Source: Trichoplusia ni
Lineage: Eukaryota > Arthropoda > Insecta > Lepidoptera > Noctuidae
NCBI RefSeq assembly: GCF_003590095.1
Contig: NC_039505.1
Coordinates: 310,001 to 374,000, forward strand
Length of the DNA stretch: 64,000 nucleotides
Direction of reading: 5' to 3'
This document shows, piece after piece, positions 9,331 through 19,975 of the stretch (the first letter of the stretch is position 1; every line of letters begins with the position of its first letter). Both the position numbers and the translations under genes were made by a program. The notes beneath the pieces are model-generated. The model worked only from the letters and a program-made list of their open reading frames with translations, was not told where the DNA came from and made no database searches.

Positions 9331-11034
9331 ATTGTTTTTTTATTTATTTACGACCTATATTTTTAACTCGGTAATGTTGGCGATGCTACTTCAAGATCAA
9401 AACATTCTTATTCACACTCAACCCAAAGTTGCATGTAGTTCACAATGATCAAATCTATACCTAGGCAGAACAATAAATTAGTACGCCGACGGAGGAGTAG
9501 GAATATATTTTTCTAAATTCCTCAATAAGGCTGATAATAACGTGTACCTATCAGCACGGACATCCGTCAACCTCATGCAGCAAACCAGACAAGTGAGGGG
9601 CAAATAAGCAGAAAAGCTGAAGCTTGGTTAGTGTTTTAGCACTTCGAACAAATTTTTATAAATCATTAATGAAAACGTTTTTTTTCAGATCGTTAAAAAC
9701 ACAACCTCTCAATTTCTAGAAATGCTAGGAATATTATACTTGCATAAACTACTAACTCTTCTTTCCGTATAGTTCTTTATTTTAGTTCTATATATGCAAT
9801 AGGGATGACGATATTTTACTTTAAAGATACAGTAAAGGGAACTCATGCATGAAGTCATGTTTATATATTTCTTAATCATAACATCACAGATTCCGCATTT
9901 CCTATACTTTAGATTTTGGTCATTAAAAAAAAATAAAAACAAGCATGACTGATATCTGTTTACTTTGTCAATATTCCAATTTTTGTTAGGAAGTTCAGTT
10001 TTAATATTAAGAGGGTAATCAAACATAACGTGTTTCAGGTAACCGTTTATCCATTTTCTATTTGTTACTCATATTGCTGGAATTTAGAACTCACCACTGT
10101 TTCCTAACATCTAACACTTTTTAAAATCTTATCTTGGCCGGTTCCATCCACAAAATTAATTTGACATCTTCTTTATACCGTCAGAAAGCATCATGTGTGA
10201 AAATTAAGAACTGTCTGGCTATAACAGTTTCTGAGATACAGCCAAGTGACAGACAGACGAACAGTCACCTGAGCCTCAATAATTTGGTTCCGGTTTAGCT
10301 CTTTCAATAATAATCAATGATACCTCAACAGTCATACTCAGTCCAGCCTTTTGAGGTGCAGGGCGGGACAAAGTACAGACGTTCTCGAAAAACATAACCC
10401 ACCCTTCTGATAAAAATTTAAAAAAAAACCCTCAAAAGTAATGCATTTTTAGCAGAGGCGCTAAGACTAGGTTATACTATAGCTTGACAAACGGATTTCC
10501 AAATCCATTTTTCTGTCACCAATTATATCATCATTACAAAACTAAGAACTCGCTTGCAGCCCCCAATTTTTAAACAAACAACAATTTTCAATCATGTCTA
10601 AGAACACATAAATCACTTTTAATACAAATCAAACTAAATTGAAATAGCTCTAGCCGAGCCGAAGCTATGATGTCATAGACTGACAGGCAGATATGACAAA
10701 GTTATAAAACCCCTTTCTTTGGGGTAAAATAAGAAAAAAACATTCAAACAGCTGCGAAATATTGAACGCCAGGACAGTATCGTAATCAATTAAACATGTT
10801 TGACCCAAACATCTGATACTGTTTGGGGCCGTATAGATTCATAAAACGTGGAAATAAAAAAAAGCAAGATCAAAACGTAAAACAAAATAGCTACGAAGGA
10901 ATTTTATAACAAAGCTTAAAACAAAAAAGGCGCTTTTTTTAAATGTTGCGTTATATTTTTGCGATGATCGTTATTATTAAACTTTATTGTTTTCCACATC
11001 TTGAAAATTACGCAGACAAAGTCGCGAGCAACAG
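9331..11034. other. Helitron interior without recognisable genes
   Basis: This is AT-rich sequence with many stops on both strands. One minus-strand frame of 105 codons (9709-10026) is Phe/Lys/Tyr-rich and matches no family I know, so I treat it as chance. Confidence 0.6.
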
Positions 11035-11042
11035 CTAGCTAA

Positions 11043-11291
11043 TCTATAAAGCTGAAGAGTTTGTTTGTTTGTTTGTTTGAACGTGCTAATCTCAGGAACT
11101 ACTTACTGGTTCAAATTGAAAAATTTGGAAAAATCAATAGATCATTAATCGAGGAAGGTTTTAGGCTATAAACCATCACGCTGCGACTGATAGGAGCGAA
11201 GATACAATGGAAAATGTGGGAAAAACGAGGTAGATCTAAATCATAACTTATATCTTCTAACCACGCGGACGAAGTCGCGGGCAACAGCTAG
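11043..11291 (+). mobile_element. Short Helitron, 249 bp
   Basis: Runs from TCTATAAAGCTGAAGAG to a hairpin (CGCGGAC-GAA-GTCGCG, one bulged base) and then CAACAGCTAG. A copy of exactly the same length lies on the minus strand at 62676-62924, and a 255-bp copy at 49339-49593. Its 3' end doubles as the 3' end of the larger insertion. Confidence 0.85.
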
Positions 11292-11500
11292 TTCGTTCAT
11301 AAATTCAATGTATTGCTGTCGTAGGTTATCATTTTTTACAAGCTGTCGTTCTAGTTGTAAAAGTCGTGCACCGGCTTTTTTACGAGAATCGCCGTCTAAG
11401 TTTAAATTTACGTTTGAGTCCTTAAAAGGGAGTCGCACTGCGTAAGTCCCGTCTGGGTTCCTTACCGTCGTTTCTTTATAATAGTTTTCACAGATCTGTA
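11292..11500 (-). pseudogene. BEL-B pol: region just before RT
   Basis: Minus-strand coding sequence with ENYYKET, DGTYAVRLPFK and ARLLQLERQL, the conserved stretch between protease and RT of BEL/Pao pol. It continues without loss into 8846 once the Helitron is ignored. Upstream it stops near 11500, where the Harbinger begins. The gag and protease of this unit are not found on the other side of the Harbinger. Confidence 0.85.
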
Positions 11501-11509
11501 CCCCTAGCA

Positions 11510-11740
11510 CGAACATCTTGCGAAAAAGTATTCGTATCGTTAACGTGAGCGTTTTGTATGGAAACATGAACAGCGCCTCTAGTGTGCGTAATATGAACTA
11601 AATTTGTGAGCACGAACATAAGTCAAGTAAGTTTCGTATCGTATTCGTAACGTAACTATCGTAACCTTGAGTCGTTTGTATGGAGATAGGAAGCACGAAG
11701 GTATAAATTGACGTATCGTATCGTGACTGTCGAAGGCTGG
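11510..11740 (+). repeat. Subterminal short direct repeats of Harbinger 1
   Basis: The motif ATTCGTATCGTTAACG recurs in variants (TTTCGTATCGTATTCG, CGTAACGTAACTATCG, GACGTATCGTATCGTG), and GAGCGTTTTGTATGGA recurs as GAGTCGTTTGTATGGA. Such clusters near transposon ends are usually transposase or accessory-protein binding sites. The CGTAACG/GTTAACG core would suit a Myb-like protein, which this element encodes. The link is inferred. Confidence 0.5.
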
Positions 11741-11859
11741 CTTGCGAGTTTTACGAAAGTTTATTCACTTTAAATTTGACAGTGACAAAACTTTCGTCAG
11801 AGTTTCTTGGAAGATTTAAATAGTAATTAAGTGATTGTGTGACCGAATTTTGCTGAAAA

Positions 11860-13563
11860 ATGCTTAGATTAACAAGAAGCACCCATCGACGTAGCACGTT
11901 GTGCCATTATCTTGCGGCGCGATTGATTGTTGAAAGTGGAAATGTACGAAGAGAAACTAGGTGAGTCATCTACTACAATACTTTATGTAGATAAATAGAA
12001 AATAAGTTGGTTTATTAATGTACTATTGTAATTTCAGAGAAATCTCGAGGAGAGCTCTCCTCAGAAAAAATATAGCCAATATTAACGTGCAATATCTAAG
12101 CGATACAGAATTTAGAAATAGATTTCGTCTCAGTAAGGAAGCATTTTTGCATTTATGTTGCGAATTAAGGGTCAAATCTAGTCTAAGACCAAGTAAAAGG
12201 ATCAGCCTGGAACATAAAGTAAGTGTAGTAAATACTTGAATTTACCCAAAATTTTAACCAATAGGTACATTTTTATGGGTGCTCTACATATTTAATGGAT
12301 ATAATATTTTTTAAACACATATTCATTTATTATTTGTATTTATAGGTACTGTGTGCTTTATCATTTTATGCTACAGGCTCCTACCAAAGAATAGTAGGAA
12401 TGGCTAAATGTTTAGGGCAAACCACAGTTAGTAAATATGTGAGACAGGTTACTGACGCCCTTGTAACCCCCTCAATATTAAATTACTTTATAAAATTTCC
12501 TGCGACGCTAGAGCAGCGTAATATTATAAAAAACAAGTAAGTAGTAATCAAATTATAATACCTAAGTTTGCACAAATTGAGTGAACTGTATTGAATAGCG
12601 AAATTAAATAATAGATTAAATTACAAAAAATCCTTTATTTACAGATTTTATACAAAATTTGGCATCCCTGGAGTAATAGGATGCATAGATGGGTCTCATT
12701 TTCATATATTCACTCCAAAAAGAGACATTGAGCATTTATTTTATTGCAGAAAGCATTTCTACTCACTGAATGTGCAAATGGTGAGATATTAAATTTTAAT
12801 ATACCTCACTCAGCACCGATGGCCTAACAATTAATTAATTACAATAATTATGTTGTACAGTTGCATCTTCATCCACATTTTTACATTTCAGATATGTGAC
12901 AGTGAATGCCGAATTATTAATGTTAATGCAAAATATGGAGGTGCTACCCACGACGCATTTATTTGGGAAAATAGTCAAGCCAATAGATATATCCAGGACA
13001 TAAATAAAAATAATGAACAAGTTTGGTTTTTAGGTAGGTAAAAATGTATTAACCAATTAGAAAAAGATATGTTGCAAAATACTTAGGGCAGCAGGCAAGT
13101 TCCAGTAATTAAAATTTACAGATTTTTTTTAATAACTTATTCTTTAAATAAAAAAAATCCAGGTGATTCTGGATATCCACAGAGGCCTTGGATGATGACA
13201 CCAATCCCAGATGCTCCTGAAGGTACGCCAGAGGCAAAATATAATACCATCCATGGGAAAGCCAGAGTTGTAATAGAAAATACATTTGGTACACTTAAAA
13301 ATAGGTGGAGATGCCTTTGTAAGGACCGGACATTACACTACACCCCCGAAAGATGTGCAACTATAATTATGGCATGTAGCGTTCTACACAACTTAGCGAT
13401 AGATTTTATGGTGCCCGATCCTGAAGAAGATGTCATAGATTCTTTAGAATTAGGAATATCAGCAGTTTCTTCAGAAGAACCTCTTCGCGATCATGGTTCT
13501 AGAGATGATTTGATTCGCGGTAGAACACTAAGACAAATATTAGTGGATAGAAAGAATCAATAG
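11860..13563 (+). CDS. Harbinger 1 transposase (DDE, HARBI1-like), six exons
   Basis: Exons at 11860-11960, 12038-12218, 12346-12536, 12645-12780, 12892-13033 and 13163-13563 join in phase with GT-AG borders and no internal stop. The product is the DDE nuclease that cuts and pastes the element. The N-terminal part is a helix-turn-helix-like region (SKEAFLHLC, FYATGSYQRIVG, QTTVSKYVRQV). The nuclease domain has the catalytic Asp in GVIGCIDGSH, the second in GGATHDAFIW and the Glu in VVIENTFGTLKNRW, plus the family signature DSGYPQRPWMMTP. All catalytic residues are kept. A domesticated HARBI1-like gene is possible, but the Myb-like partner beside it favours a transposon. The first ATG is chosen because the exon ends in a perfect AG^GTGAGT donor. 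Confidence 0.88.
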
Positions 13564-14131
13564 ACTACACATTGTTAATAATTAATTTAATTTTCCATTT
13601 TTTTTCTAGGTTTTGTGTTACCATGTGTCATAAGAGAATAATTGTATGAGAACTCTGTCTGTATTTTTTTTTCTTTATTTGTAATTTTAAACTCATTGCA
13701 CAGAGTGTTAGGTCTTAAATTGTTTTTTATTTGTATTTTCGTGTTGTTACTTTTAAGCTCTATATTGTATTTTATAGAACGGTGTTGTCGCTAAGAGACT
13801 GTACATGTGCTGTTATTTTAATTTGAATTTTTGACGGTCATAAAGAGCTGTTTTGCAGCCAAGTTTTAGTAATTGGTTTTTGAATGTAGAAATGGTTTTT
13901 CTTTTGTGATAAATTAATTTCCAGATACTATTCCACTATTTAATAAAAAGTATTTCTCTATGAAATATAATTAAAAGATCTTAAAATAATATATTGTCTA
14001 AGTTATTTATTAAGCTAATCTTTATCTACATATACAAATAAAACTTAATAACAATAAACAAACAAAACAATAAGCCTAACCAAATAACTTACTATTAGTT
14101 GCATATTTGGCGAAACAAATAATGTCCGATT

Positions 14132-16129
14132 TTATACACTTTTATTCGCCAAATATGCATCCAATACCTTCAAAGCTTCTTTAAAAAAATCCAGCCATTT
14201 AGCTTGCAACTGCAGCTCTACATCACGCTGTCTAATCCTCTCTCTTTCTAATTCTTCCGCAACTCGATCACGCTCTCTTTCATACTGCCTTGCGGACCCC
14301 TCACACTCCTTAAATACTTTTAAAATTTCATCGTCGGCTTTCTTCTTTTTCTTCGGCGGCTTCCAATGTGTGTCCATTGAAGCTATTGAAGGTGGTAGTG
14401 GATGCGCGGGAGGTGGAGGTGGAGCGATTGAGCGTTGGCTACTTGTTCCCGGAGTATTCCAAGTATCTGGCAAAATGATGGGCATTTAGGTAGTTATCTC
14501 GACTTAATGTGTTAGTTTTTAGTTTTAATGATTGAATTATAAATCATTTAGTACTAGTTATTTCAAACTCAAAAGGTAATCTAAAGTATTTAAATTAAAA
14601 ATATACCAACCGTCAGCAGCGGGTGTTAGTTTTATAGGTATGTCATCAACAATAACTTCATTTATTGTTTTTGTGTTTGTTTCTTGTAGATGAGTACCTG
14701 ACAAGCTCTCTTCCTCCTCAACATCAACCTAATTTTCATAAAAAAATTACATTAGGGAACACACATCATATGTTTCAAAGCAGTGCTAACTACTACTTAT
14801 GTTTATTTTTTTATCAAAAGTCTGCTCTTGAGGATAATCAATAATGCAGATAACATCAAACTTCAAGAGACTAACAAGCATCATAATTCAAATAAATAAT
14901 GTGGTAAAAACAAAAGCATGAGATTAAGTCATGCACCACTGCAAAAGAATTTTAAGTGTAACTATACTAACAAAAAAGAGCTTAAGTGGTGACCCTTTTT
15001 TGTTATTCTGGGGATTTATAAAGAGGTAGGTCCTTCTCATAGAGAAAACTTTTGACCACATTCAGTCCCGTTTAGGAATATAATATTCACATAATTCTTC
15101 AATGGTTACCAAGCTTATTGTATTTCTATGAAAATATACTATATGTCCAGTCATGAGCAATATGATAAGTACACAATCCAAAAGTTGAACACTTGACTTA
15201 TATCAGTCTGAGGTAAAAACTATAATTTTAGTAACTATTTAAATAAACATAATTATCTTTGCTTGTGACTGTATAATTATGTGCATCAAAAATTGAAACT
15301 AAACTCATTTTAAATGTTACAAAGAAAAATTCTTAATCACACCTGTATGAAGCCAGCTTCTTGTATGGGCATTCCAGTAGCAGCCTGCACCCCAATTATA
15401 TTCATAACCCTGGTTTCTAAGTCGGTTAATGTTAATTGAAGCGCAGGCCCACCACCTGTACCATGAGCTGACCTATTTATTTTGGCCCACTTTCGTTTCA
15501 CGTTGTTTTTGAAATCACTCCAAACCTTAATATGAATAAAAAACACCACACCAATAATAGAGAAGGATGCCCAACGCCAACATAAAATGCATGCAATGAA
15601 TTTCTACTTGTGAGATGAAACTATAACCATGGATAAAGATTTGAGACATACCTTTCGCCACTTTTCCTCTGTTCTAGAGTCGCCTGTGCCATCACTATTG
15701 AGCATATCCGAAAGCTCCTTCCATTTTAGCTGTACATAGTGTCTACCACGAGGGCCTCCGCTGGGTTTATACAAGTCTCCATGCCTATAATAATTTAAAT
15801 AATTTTATAATTAAACGACTGTCTCCCATTCTATCTGGTATACACTTAATTTTAGACCTACATAAATATCATAAATTAAATACATACCCCATGGAAGTTT
15901 ATTTCAATTTGATTCAAATTTGTTAAAGAACTATCAATTTAGCTTACCATTTTTTATGACCCAATTGTATAAATACACTACCTTTTGATTCATAATAATA
16001 TGTATATTTAAATTTTCCATTAAAATATCATTTATCAACTGGTATGTTTACAATAACATATTAAATGAAATTTACTTACTTTTCCATGAATTCCACCATA
16101 ATTGTGTATTGTGGGTGGCTGGTTCTCAT
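14132..16129 (-). CDS. Harbinger 1 Myb/SANT-like accessory protein, five exons
   Basis: Exons on the minus strand at 16080-16129, 15652-15784, 15343-15525, 14611-14728 and 14132-14466 join in phase with GT-AG borders. The first three form a Myb/SANT-like three-helix domain of the zeste/MSANTD type, with spaced Trp residues (VQLKWKELSDML, TEEKWRK, RKWAKINRS). A spacer rich in acidic and Pro residues follows, then a basic KKKKKAD stretch and a Glu/Arg-rich coiled coil (RERDRVAEELERERIRQRD). Known partners of Harbinger transposases bind the element ends and help bring the transposase into the nucleus. The coding sequence is intact, so the pair could still be active. Confidence 0.82.
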
Positions 16130-16299
16130 TTTCTAAACTTCAGTGGTTTTGTAACTGCGATTGTAAACCCCGTTAACACTTTTAGATGTAAAGTAATACG
16201 AGTTCTTCACTTCACTTCAAAACAAAGTTGTCCTTGAATGAGCTTCGCGGCACAAAATGTCATGTCGTTCGTTTAGGAACACAGTTTCAAAATAAACAA

Positions 16300-16452
16300 A
16301 GTTTCAGTATTATTGTTCGAGATGTAACTGTGTAATATAAGTAGCATTCATTAATGAGTCATTTTTAGTGTCCAATACATCCTTGTCAAGTTCGCACGTC
16401 TTTTTATTTCAAAATCCTAAAACAAGAAAACTCAACCTTAACTACATCAACA
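16300..16452 (+). repeat. BEL-C: end of 5' LTR (partial)
   Basis: Sequence ending CATCAACA directly before a primer binding site is taken as the 3' end of the LTR. The LTR start cannot be seen and is probably lost at the border with Harbinger 1. Only about 150 bp are left. Confidence 0.45.
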
Positions 16453-16454
16453 TA

Positions 16455-16472
16455 TGGTCCAAAATCGAGCCG
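16455..16472 (+). other. BEL-C primer binding site
   Basis: TGGTCCAAAATCGAGCCGG follows the LTR end by two bases and resembles the site of the minus-strand BEL element at 1798-1815. About 165 bp of leader separates it from the gag ATG. Confidence 0.7.
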
Positions 16473-16637
16473 GATACAGCGACGAGTTACGTATTAAAAC
16501 CGAGAGCCGAGAACAAAAGAAACCGATAAGGCGGCTGAGTACCTGCGTGAATAGTGCAAGATTTAAATAAATTAACTAATTGGTGTAATAACTGTGCGAC
16601 GTATGAAGATAGTTATTGAACTGTTTTCGTAATTACA

Positions 16638-18167
16638 ATGGTTTCGGAAGTGCAAGAAGCGTTGAACGTGGTGGAACATATCGCAAAGACATTAAAGAAT
16701 ACAGAAGTGAATCTAAAAAAGTCTCCAAAGGCTAGATTAACGCGAAATTACGTTGAAACTCGCCTCAAATGTATAGAAGAGTATTGGGAGAAGTATCAAA
16801 TTGCTTACAACAATATAATACGCAACGCGCCGGCCGCAGCGAAAATACCCTACATTGAAAATAATGAATTTTATGAACATGAAGAATTATATATTACGTT
16901 AAAATCAGATTTACTGGGAACGGCAGTGGCTAGTGTTAGTGCTCCAACGCAAATATTGAGTGATTGCCAACAAACACGTGTGATTTTGCCGAAAATTCAA
17001 TTACCTACGTTTAGTGGACAGTATGAAGTCTGGATGTGTTTCCATGACCTATTCAATACACTTGTGCATATGAACAAATCCCTGAGTAACGTACAAAAAT
17101 TACATTACTTGAAAACAAGCATTACGGGAGAAGCTGCATGCATATTAAAACATTTTCAAGTAACAGAGTCCAACTATGAAAAAGCATGGGACACATTAAA
17201 AGCAAGGTACGGCAACAAACGCATAACGATTAATGCTGTTATGAGAAGATTATTTTCACAAAAAAAGATATCGTTAAATAACTCGAGTAACATCAAGAAT
17301 TTATTAGATACAACTCTTGAATGCTTGCATCATCTCAACAATATAAACGTGAATACTGATAACTGGGACCCAATTATAATATTTGTGATAGTGCAGAAAC
17401 TAGACTGGGAAACGCACAAGGATTGGGAAGACCATGTAAGCAGCAATTGTAAGGATCTTGATAGTCTACCCACCCTAGAACTTCTTAAACAATTTCTAGA
17501 AAGCCGTTATCGTACTTTGGAGCTCACAGAACCACCTAAAACAAAGTCAATATCGGCTCCCATACGAGAGAAGACGTTTCATGTTACAACAAACGAAACT
17601 AACAAGGCATGCAAAATGTGTAACGAACAACATACCCTCAGCCATTGTAAAGTATTTGGAAACCGTACACCGTTACAACGTAGTGAATTCATCAAATCAA
17701 ACAACCTGTGCTTCAACTGCCTTGCACCGGGACACTCTGTAAGGCATTGTCGTATTCCAACATGTTGTCGACTATGCAGAAGACGTCATCACACTCTTCT
17801 TCACGAACCGATAGAGAAGAATACAACCACAACGGGCCACAATAAGAACCCGACACTAAACCAACCCGAAAATATCAACCACGTAGTTCAGCTCAACCTA
17901 GAATCAAAATGCGAAGACTTCAATCTCGAAGTTAGAACATACGTAATGTCTAAACCACTCATGACCAAATTACCATCCCACACTATTAGAACAAGCAACT
18001 GGCCTCATCTAGATGGACTGATCCTAGCTGACCCAAACTATTTCAAGCCCGGCGCAATTGATCTCCTCCTAGGTGTCGACGTGTATGTCCAAATAATAGA
18101 AAATGAACTAATCGAGGGTCCGCCCGGGTCACCAAAAAACAACCCTTGGGTGGATTCTATTCGGTAA
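16638..18167 (+). pseudogene. BEL-C gag fused to protease remnant
   Basis: An open frame of 509 codons starts with the DUF1759 Gag domain (PKIQLPTFSGQYEVW, VQKLHYLKTSITGEA, KLDWETHKDWE) and continues through three zinc-binding boxes around residues 325-390 (CKMCNEQHTLSHC, CFNCLAPGHSVRHC, CCRLCRRRHH). It then jumps to the end of the protease domain (ADPNYFKPGAIDLLLG). The first part of the protease with its catalytic Asp has been deleted in frame. A one-base frame change near 18133 ends the frame early, and the coding sense continues in the next frame towards RT. Gag is thus intact in itself while the polyprotein is broken. Confidence 0.9.
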
Positions 18168-19390
18168 AATTGAAGATACAACAAAACAAAAGGAGTCAAT
18201 TCTCGTCATGCATCACCAGATTATAGTAGAAGACTTCTTAAAAACACTTTGGGAAGTAGATCAAGATACAAAGAGAAAATATACAAAGGAAGAAAAACAA
18301 TGCGAAAAATTCTACGAAGAAAGTTACACAAGAGACAGTAGCGGCAGATACATTGTCAGACTCCCTTTCCGTACAAAAGAACCTATATCACCGGGTGGAA
18401 ATACAAGAGAGATAGCAATGAAGCGATTAATTCAACAGGAAAAAAGACTGCAACAAACACCAGAGTTCAAGAAAGAATATGATGAGGTACTAGAAGAATA
18501 TTTAGTAATGGGACACATGACAGAGATACCAATAGAAGAAATCAGCAAACGTTCTGTCTATCTACCGCATCACGCCGTCATAAGAGCTGATAAAGAAACG
18601 ACTAAAATCAGAGTAGTATTCGATGCGTCTTGCAAATACAACAACGGTGTATCTTTAAATGATGAGCTTATGACAGGACCCGTATTGCAAGAAGATATGA
18701 GGAGCATATTTATGAGATGGCGGATGCATAAGATATGCTTCGCAAGTGACGTTATAAAGATGTATAGAATGATTAGGTTAGACAAACGAGATACCGACTA
18801 CCACAGAATACTTTGGCGTCGCAAAAACATACAATCAGAAGTCAGTACGAAATCAGAAGAAAATATACAAACAAACAGAGAGGACTCTAGCAATCTTGCG
18901 GAAGTCAAGGATTACAGATTAAATACAGTCACATTTGGGACAGCATCTGCCCCATACCTCGCAGTTAAAACGTTGATGAAGCTTGCAGAAGATGAGGGCC
19001 ACCTCTATTCAGATGCTGCTAAGATAATTCGAGAAGATTTCTACGTAGACGATTTGATTTCGGGTTGTGACACTGCAGAAAAAGCAATAGACATCAGCAA
19101 GCAAATAATTACTATCCTTCAACGAGGCGGTTTTGAACTCCAGAAATGGGCTTCTGACGATAACAAGTTTTTGAAATCTATAGATGCGAGTAAAATCACA
19201 ACAAAAGCGAATCTAGACATTAAATTAGACGGCATCATTAAGGCTCTGGGTTTGTCATGGAATTTCGGAGAAGACGAATTTCGTTACCAACTCCAATTAG
19301 AACCGATAGCATCAACCATTACAAAAAGAACAATTCTGTCAGATTTACAAAAAATATTTGACCCACTGGGGTGGATAGCACCCAGTGGCG
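18168..19390 (+). pseudogene. BEL-C pol: reverse transcriptase, truncated
   Basis: The frame 18208-19428 carries BEL/Pao RT: YLVMGHM, PHHAVIR, VVFDASCK, palm motif SDVIKMYR, a long inserted loop rich in Gln/Ser/Glu, ASAPYLAVKTL, the catalytic box FYVDD and IFDPLGWIAP. It is cut at about 19388 by the next LINE, so RNase H and integrase are missing. It is related to, but clearly different from, the minus-strand BEL pol at 4863-11500. Confidence 0.92.
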
Positions 19391-19429
19391 TGCAATCCAT
19401 AGAGACAAAAAGACACTGCCTACCCTGAG

Positions 19430-19912
19430 AAATTCAGATATTATAGGTACATAATTACTATCCATAAAATAAACTTACCCGGTGCCAGTTTTTGTAAAAT
19501 TTCAAGACAAATTGCTTTGTCTAAGTTTACTGCAAGTTCTACTGGCATTTTATTATTTGGGAATGGTCTGGCTGTCAGTAGAGCAGATATTATTGATTGT
19601 GTTGATTTAATGTTAAAATTAAGTGATAAAAATAAATGTAAATTTATATTCTGTGCACTGCCCTACTCTAATTGTTTAACTTATGAGCAGAACATGCACA
19701 TTTATAATTTGAATTTATTGATTTATAACATTACATGGCCTAACCGAAATTCGATATTGTACTTTGATACAAATAAGTTTTCTAGGTCCTTCAAACTGAC
19801 TCAATACAGTATGTATTTGTCACGTAATTGTAAGCGACGAATTGCTAAATTATTAGCATATAATATACCAGATTCTGGTACTCATGTACCCAAGAATTTT
19901 GATAAAAGTTAG
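19430..19912 (+). pseudogene. LINE 1 ORF1, C-terminal fragment
   Basis: An open stretch of at least 131 codons matches in position and character the last part of an ORF1 protein with an SGNH/GDSL-hydrolase-like fold, as found in several insect CR1-like elements (STGILLFGNG, KFIFCALPYSN, YFDTNKFSRSF). A shorter, broken counterpart lies on the minus strand near 62600-62675 before the same endonuclease. The function of such domains in retrotransposition is not settled. Confidence 0.6.
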
Positions 19913-19975
19913 TAATTGTACTAACAATTTCTTTACATCTAGCTGTTTAAACAGCAATTAGAGACAACGGGGAAG

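Larger units (their letters stand above)
8847..11291 (+). mobile_element. Compound non-autonomous Helitron inserted in BEL RT
   Basis: The insertion starts with TC (8847-8848) after a host A at 8846, and ends with CTAG (11288-11291) before a host T at 11292. The BEL reading frame resumes exactly across this A^T site, so both ends are fixed. There is no Rep-helicase coding sequence. Inside are three copies of a 135-147-bp tandem repeat, about 1.7 kb of AT-rich DNA in which I see no gene, an internal Helitron-like terminus (CTAG at 11035-11038) and a second complete short Helitron (11043-11291). Confidence 0.85.
11500..16290. mobile_element. PIF/Harbinger DNA transposon 1 with two intact genes
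   Basis: The element has a plus-strand DDE transposase and a minus-strand Myb/SANT-like gene, convergent, as in PIF/Harbinger elements where both proteins are needed. The limits are approximate: on the left the BEL frame ends near 11498, on the right BEL LTR-like sequence begins near 16290. I could not find clean terminal inverted repeats. CCTAGCACGAAC on the left and CCTAAACGAAC on the right (as reverse complement) are the best candidates. The 570 bp between the genes (13564-14131) contain only 3' untranslated-like AT-rich DNA. Confidence 0.85.

Noticed and set aside
9709..10026. 105-codon minus-strand frame within the Helitron
   Set aside because: AT-rich, composition as expected by chance, no motif.
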